Below, in pieces: positions 61,131-64,000 of a DNA stretch of 64,000 bases (the stretch's first letter is position 1; each line of letters starts with the position of its first letter). Source of the DNA: Ramlibacter sp. GTDB taxonomy: Bacteria > Pseudomonadota > Gammaproteobacteria > Burkholderiales > Burkholderiaceae_C. The notes under the pieces are model-generated. The model had not been told where the DNA came from. It saw only the letters and a program-made list of their open reading frames with translations, and did no database searches. The position numbers and the translations under genes are program-made. The stretch covers positions 53,764 to 117,763 of the forward strand of contig JAJTCN010000006.1 of the NCBI GenBank assembly GCA_021323335.1, read 5' to 3'.

Positions 61131-62411
61131 TCAGCCGATCAGGGCGCGATGGCCGATGTCGCGGCGGTACTGGGCGCCGTCGAAGTGGATGTGCCGCAGG
61201 ATCTCGTAGGCGTGCGCCTGGGCGGCCTTGACGGTGCTGGCCATGGTGGTCACGCACAGGACACGGCCGCCGGCGGTGACGGTTTCGCCGTTCTGCGTCG
61301 CCGTGCCGGCGTGGAACACCATGGCGTCGTCCGTCTCCCTGGGCAGGCCGGTGATGACGTCGCCCTTGCGCGGCTCCATCGGGTAGCCGGCGGCGGCCAT
61401 CACCACGCCCAGCGCGGTGCGGCGGTCCCACTGCAGCTCCACCTGGTCCAGCGTCCCGGAGGTGGCGGCGAGCATCACATCGAACAGGTCGGTCTTCAGC
61501 CGCATCATGATCGGCTGCGTCTCGGGGTCGCCCATGCGGCAGTTGAATTCCAGCGTCTTCGGCTGGCCGGCCTGGTCGATCATGAGCCCGGCGTAGAGGA
61601 AGCCGGTGAACGGGATGCCGTCCTGCTCCATGCCCTTGATGGTGGGCAGGATGATCTCGCGCATGGCGCGCGCATGCACGTCGGGCGTGACCACCGGCGC
61701 CGGCGAATAGGCGCCCATGCCGCCGGTGTTGGGGCCCTGGTCGCCGTCCTGCAGGCGCTTGTGGTCCTGGCTGGTGGCCAGCGCGACGACGTTCCTGCCG
61801 TCGCACATGACGATGAAGCTGGCTTCCTCGCCCTGCAGGAATTCCTCGATCACCACCCGCGCGCCGCCGGCGTTGTGGGCCACGCCGAGCTTGTCATCCA
61901 GCAGCATGAAGTCGATGGCCGCGTGCGCTTCGGCCACGGTGGTCGCGACCACGACGCCCTTGCCCGCCGCCAGGCCGTCGGCCTTGACGACGATCGGCGC
62001 GCCCTTGCGGTCCACGTAGGCATGGGCCTGACCAGCGTCGGTGAAGGTCTCGTATTCCGCGGTCGGGATGCCGTGGCGCTTCATGAACGCCTTGGAGAAC
62101 GCCTTGGAGCTTTCCAGCTGCGCCGCCGCCTGCGTGGGGCCGAAGACCCGCAGGCCGTGGGCGCGGAAATCGTCCACCACCCCCGCCGCCAGCGGGCCTT
62201 CCGGGCCCACCACGGTCAGGGCGATCTTTTCCTTCAGCGCCCAGTCGCGCAGCTGGCGCAGGTCCGTGATCGGGACGTTCTCCAGGCGCGCGTCGAGCGC
62301 GGTGCCGCCATTGCCGGGGGCGACGTACACCGCCTGCACTTTCGGGGATTGCGCGAGCTTCCAGGCGAGCGCGTGTTCACGGCCGCCTCCGCCAATGACC
62401 AGGACCTTCAT
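61131..62411 (-). CDS. purD: Phosphoribosylamine-glycine ligase
   Basis: 426 residues, ATP-grasp fold. [53 protein letters not shown] and [13 protein letters not shown] match PurD. It joins glycine to phosphoribosylamine, the second step of purine synthesis. It overlaps yebC by four bases. A second purine gene, purL, lies 57 kb away in the window. Confidence 0.97.
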   Translation of the reverse strand: MKVLVIGGGGREHALAWKLAQSPKVQAVYVAPGNGGTALDARLENVPITDLRQLRDWALKEKIALTVVGPEGPLAAGVVDDFRAHGLRVFGPTQAAAQLESSKAFSKAFMKRHGIPTAEYETFTDAGQAHAYVDRKGAPIVVKADGLAAGKGVVVATTVAEAHAAIDFMLLDDKLGVAHNAGGARVVIEEFLQGEEASFIVMCDGRNVVALATSQDHKRLQDGDQGPNTGGMGAYSPAPVVTPDVHARAMREIILPTIKGMEQDGIPFTGFLYAGLMIDQAGQPKTLEFNCRMGDPETQPIMMRLKTDLFDVMLAATSGTLDQVELQWDRRTALGVVMAAAGYPMEPRKGDVITGLPRETDDAMVFHAGTATQNGETVTAGGRVLCVTTMASTVKAAQAHAYEILRHIHFDGAQYRRDIGHRALIG

Positions 62412-63133
62412 TCAGCGATCTCGGCGTTGTGGAAGACGTCCTGGGTGTCGTCCAGGTCTTCGAGGACGTCCAGCAGCTTCTGCATGCGCGCGGCGTCGTC
62501 GCCGATGAGCTCGATGGTGTTCTCGGCCCGCATCGTCACTTCGGCGACCTCCGGCTTCAGGCCGGCAGCATCCAGTGCGTTCTTCACGGCTTCGAATGCA
62601 GCGGGCGGCGTCAGCACCTCGATGGCGCCGTCCTCGTGGGTGACCACGTCGTCGGCGCCGGCTTCCAGCGCGACTTCCATCACCTTGTCCTCGCTGGTGC
62701 CGGGGGCCAGTATCAGCTGGCCGACGTGCTTGAACTGGAAGGCCACCGAGCCGGCGGTTCCCATGCTGCCGCCGTACTTGCTGAACGCATGCCGCACCTC
62801 GGCCACCGTACGGACCTTGTTGTCGGTCATGGTGTCGATGATGATCGCGGCGCCGCCGATGCCGTAGCCCTCGTAGCGGATCTCCTCGTAGTTCACGCCT
62901 TCGAGGTTGCCCGTGGCCTTGTCGATGTTGCGCTTGATGGTGTCGGCGGGCATGTTGGCCGCCTTCGCCTTCTCCACGGCCAGCCGCAGCCGCGGGTTGG
63001 CCGACAGGTCGCCGCCGCCCTGGCGGGCCGCGACCATGATTTCACGGATGACCCGCGTCCAGACCTTGCCCCGCTTTTCGTCCTGCCGCCCCTTGCGGTG
63101 CTGGATGTTCGCCCATTTGCTGTGACCGGCCAC
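62408..63133 (-). CDS. yebC: YebC/PmpR-type regulator or translation factor
   Basis: 241 residues from GTG in place of the usual ATG ([22 protein letters not shown]). Three-domain YebC fold with [39 protein letters not shown] and [18 protein letters not shown]. YebC proteins act as DNA-binding regulators or ease translation of proline stretches. It is first gene in the block that runs to maf. Confidence 0.95.
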   Translation of the reverse strand: MAGHSKWANIQHRKGRQDEKRGKVWTRVIREIMVAARQGGGDLSANPRLRLAVEKAKAANMPADTIKRNIDKATGNLEGVNYEEIRYEGYGIGGAAIIIDTMTDNKVRTVAEVRHAFSKYGGSMGTAGSVAFQFKHVGQLILAPGTSEDKVMEVALEAGADDVVTHEDGAIEVLTPPAAFEAVKNALDAAGLKPEVAEVTMRAENTIELIGDDAARMQKLLDVLEDLDDTQDVFHNAEIAE

Positions 63134-63191
63134 GGCTGTCCCTTGTTCTCTGCTATACCCTTGCAATACCTCCATTCTACTTTTTGCACCT

Positions 63192-64000
63192 ATGGCGGAA
63201 CCAATGCTCATCGCGCAACATGGCAAGACCGAGGCCTTCCTGCTTCCGGCGCTGGCCAACCGGCACGGCCTGGTGACCGGGGCCACGGGCACCGGCAAGA
63301 CCGTCACGCTGCAGAAACTGGCGGAAAGCTTCAGCAACATCGGCGTCCCTGTGTTCCTGGCCGACATCAAGGGCGACCTGACGGGGATCAGCCAGCCGGG
63401 CAAGCTGGAGGGCAAGATCGCCGAGGTGATCAAGGAGCGCGGCCTGCCCCTGCCCGCGCCCCAGGCCTGCCCGACCACCCTGTGGGACGTGTTCGGCGAG
63501 CAAGGGCACCCGGTGCGGGCCACGGTTTCGGACATGGGGCCGCTGCTGCTGGGCCGCATGCTCAACCTGAACGAGACGCAGGCGGGCGTGCTGCAGATCG
63601 TCTTCAAGGTCGCCGACGCCAACGGCATGCTGCTGCTGGACCTGAAGGACCTGCGGGCGATGCTGCAGCACGTGGGCGACAACGCCAAGCAGTTCACCAC
63701 CGAATACGGCAACGTCAGCGCCGCCAGCGTGGGCGCCATCCAGCGCGGCCTGATGCAGATCGAGGCGCAGGGGGGCGACAAGTTCTTCGGCGAGCCGATG
63801 CTGGACATCGCCGACTTCATCCAGACCGACGGCGGCGGCAAGGGCATGGTCAACATCCTGGCCGCCGACAAGCTGCTGAATTCGCCGCGCCTGTACGCCA
63901 CCTTCCTGCTGTGGATGCTGTCGGAGCTGTTCGAGACGCTGCCGGAGATCGGCGACCCGGACAAGCCCAAGCTGGTGTTCTTCTTCGACGAGGCCCACCT
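63192..64000 (+). CDS. HerA/DUF853 family ATPase (YjgR-like), 3' end outside window
   Basis: About 270 residues are in the window, starting [19 protein letters not shown]. Walker A is [12 protein letters not shown] and the segment ends near Walker B (LVFFFDEAH). The AD-rich insert [14 protein letters not shown] is typical of the DUF853/YjgR branch of HerA-like hexameric ATPases. The function in vivo is not settled. It is divergent from yebC across 58 bases. Confidence 0.9.
   Translation, partial: MAEPMLIAQHGKTEAFLLPALANRHGLVTGATGTGKTVTLQKLAESFSNIGVPVFLADIKGDLTGISQPGKLEGKIAEVIKERGLPLPAPQACPTTLWDVFGEQGHPVRATVSDMGPLLLGRMLNLNETQAGVLQIVFKVADANGMLLLDLKDLRAMLQHVGDNAKQFTTEYGNVSAASVGAIQRGLMQIEAQGGDKFFGEPMLDIADFIQTDGGGKGMVNILAADKLLNSPRLYATFLLWMLSELFETLPEIGDPDKPKLVFFFDEAH

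Overview
The window is high-GC bacterial chromosome, best read as a betaproteobacterium of the order Burkholderiales, close to Comamonadaceae. The reasons are two Bug-type solute-binding proteins, an ordered block yebC-purD-hemF-nadD-rsfS-rlmH-maf-rng, a smc/zipA/ligA set, and a dapC-dapD-pilU-dapE-prmB run. This placement rests on gene content and order, not on a phylogeny. There is one tRNA gene (Lys-TTT). I see no rRNA, phage, insertion sequence, integrase or CRISPR array.

Layout. 1-8.2 kb: end of a Bug gene, a chorismate mutase, purL, map and glnD. 8.2-10.8 kb: a GlsB/YeaQ-type membrane protein, a second Bug protein, def and a DUF454 protein. 10.8-13.8 kb: ligA (disrupted) and zipA. 13.9-22.2 kb: a copper/heavy-metal island lying between zipA and smc. 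It has a leftward operon (small His-rich protein, small secreted protein, TolC-type protein, multicopper oxidase, cupredoxin, DUF411, CusF-like), a rightward unit (metallochaperone remnant and Cu-type P-ATPase) and a two-gene leftward tail. Two back-to-back CueR-type promoters sit between the divergent arms, but no cueR is present. 22.2-28.8 kb: smc, an MHYT-domain membrane protein, a DUF72 protein and an AlkB-like hydroxylase/desaturase. 28.8-37.4 kb: lysine/diaminopimelate genes, a PilU-like ATPase, prmB, an ABC-F ATPase, a DUF697-like protein and a SemiSWEET. 37.7-42.6 kb: a glycosyltransferase, a lone receiver domain and a 1061-residue RTX repeat protein. 42.8-46.4 kb: tRNA-Lys, tcdA and cpoB-pal-tolB. 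46.5-54.8 kb: LPS core and sugar-nucleotide genes. 54.9-63.1 kb: the rng-to-yebC block, interrupted by a PAS-only sensor gene. 63.2 kb to the end: start of a HerA/DUF853 ATPase.

Two themes stand out. First, small palindromic repeats touch coding sequence: one sits in the PurL linker, one forms the GlnD N-terminus, and a GTAGG-bounded family sits at gene ends and supplies stop codons. Second, several genes seem to lack short internal segments of about 20-35 codons, each covering a key element: the GlnD HD motif, LigA motif IV (with a frameshift), the CxxC of the metallochaperone and the signal peptide of a His-rich protein. These could be real lesions or a systematic assembly artefact, and read mapping would decide. 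The segment lengths are estimated from memory of the families, not from alignments.
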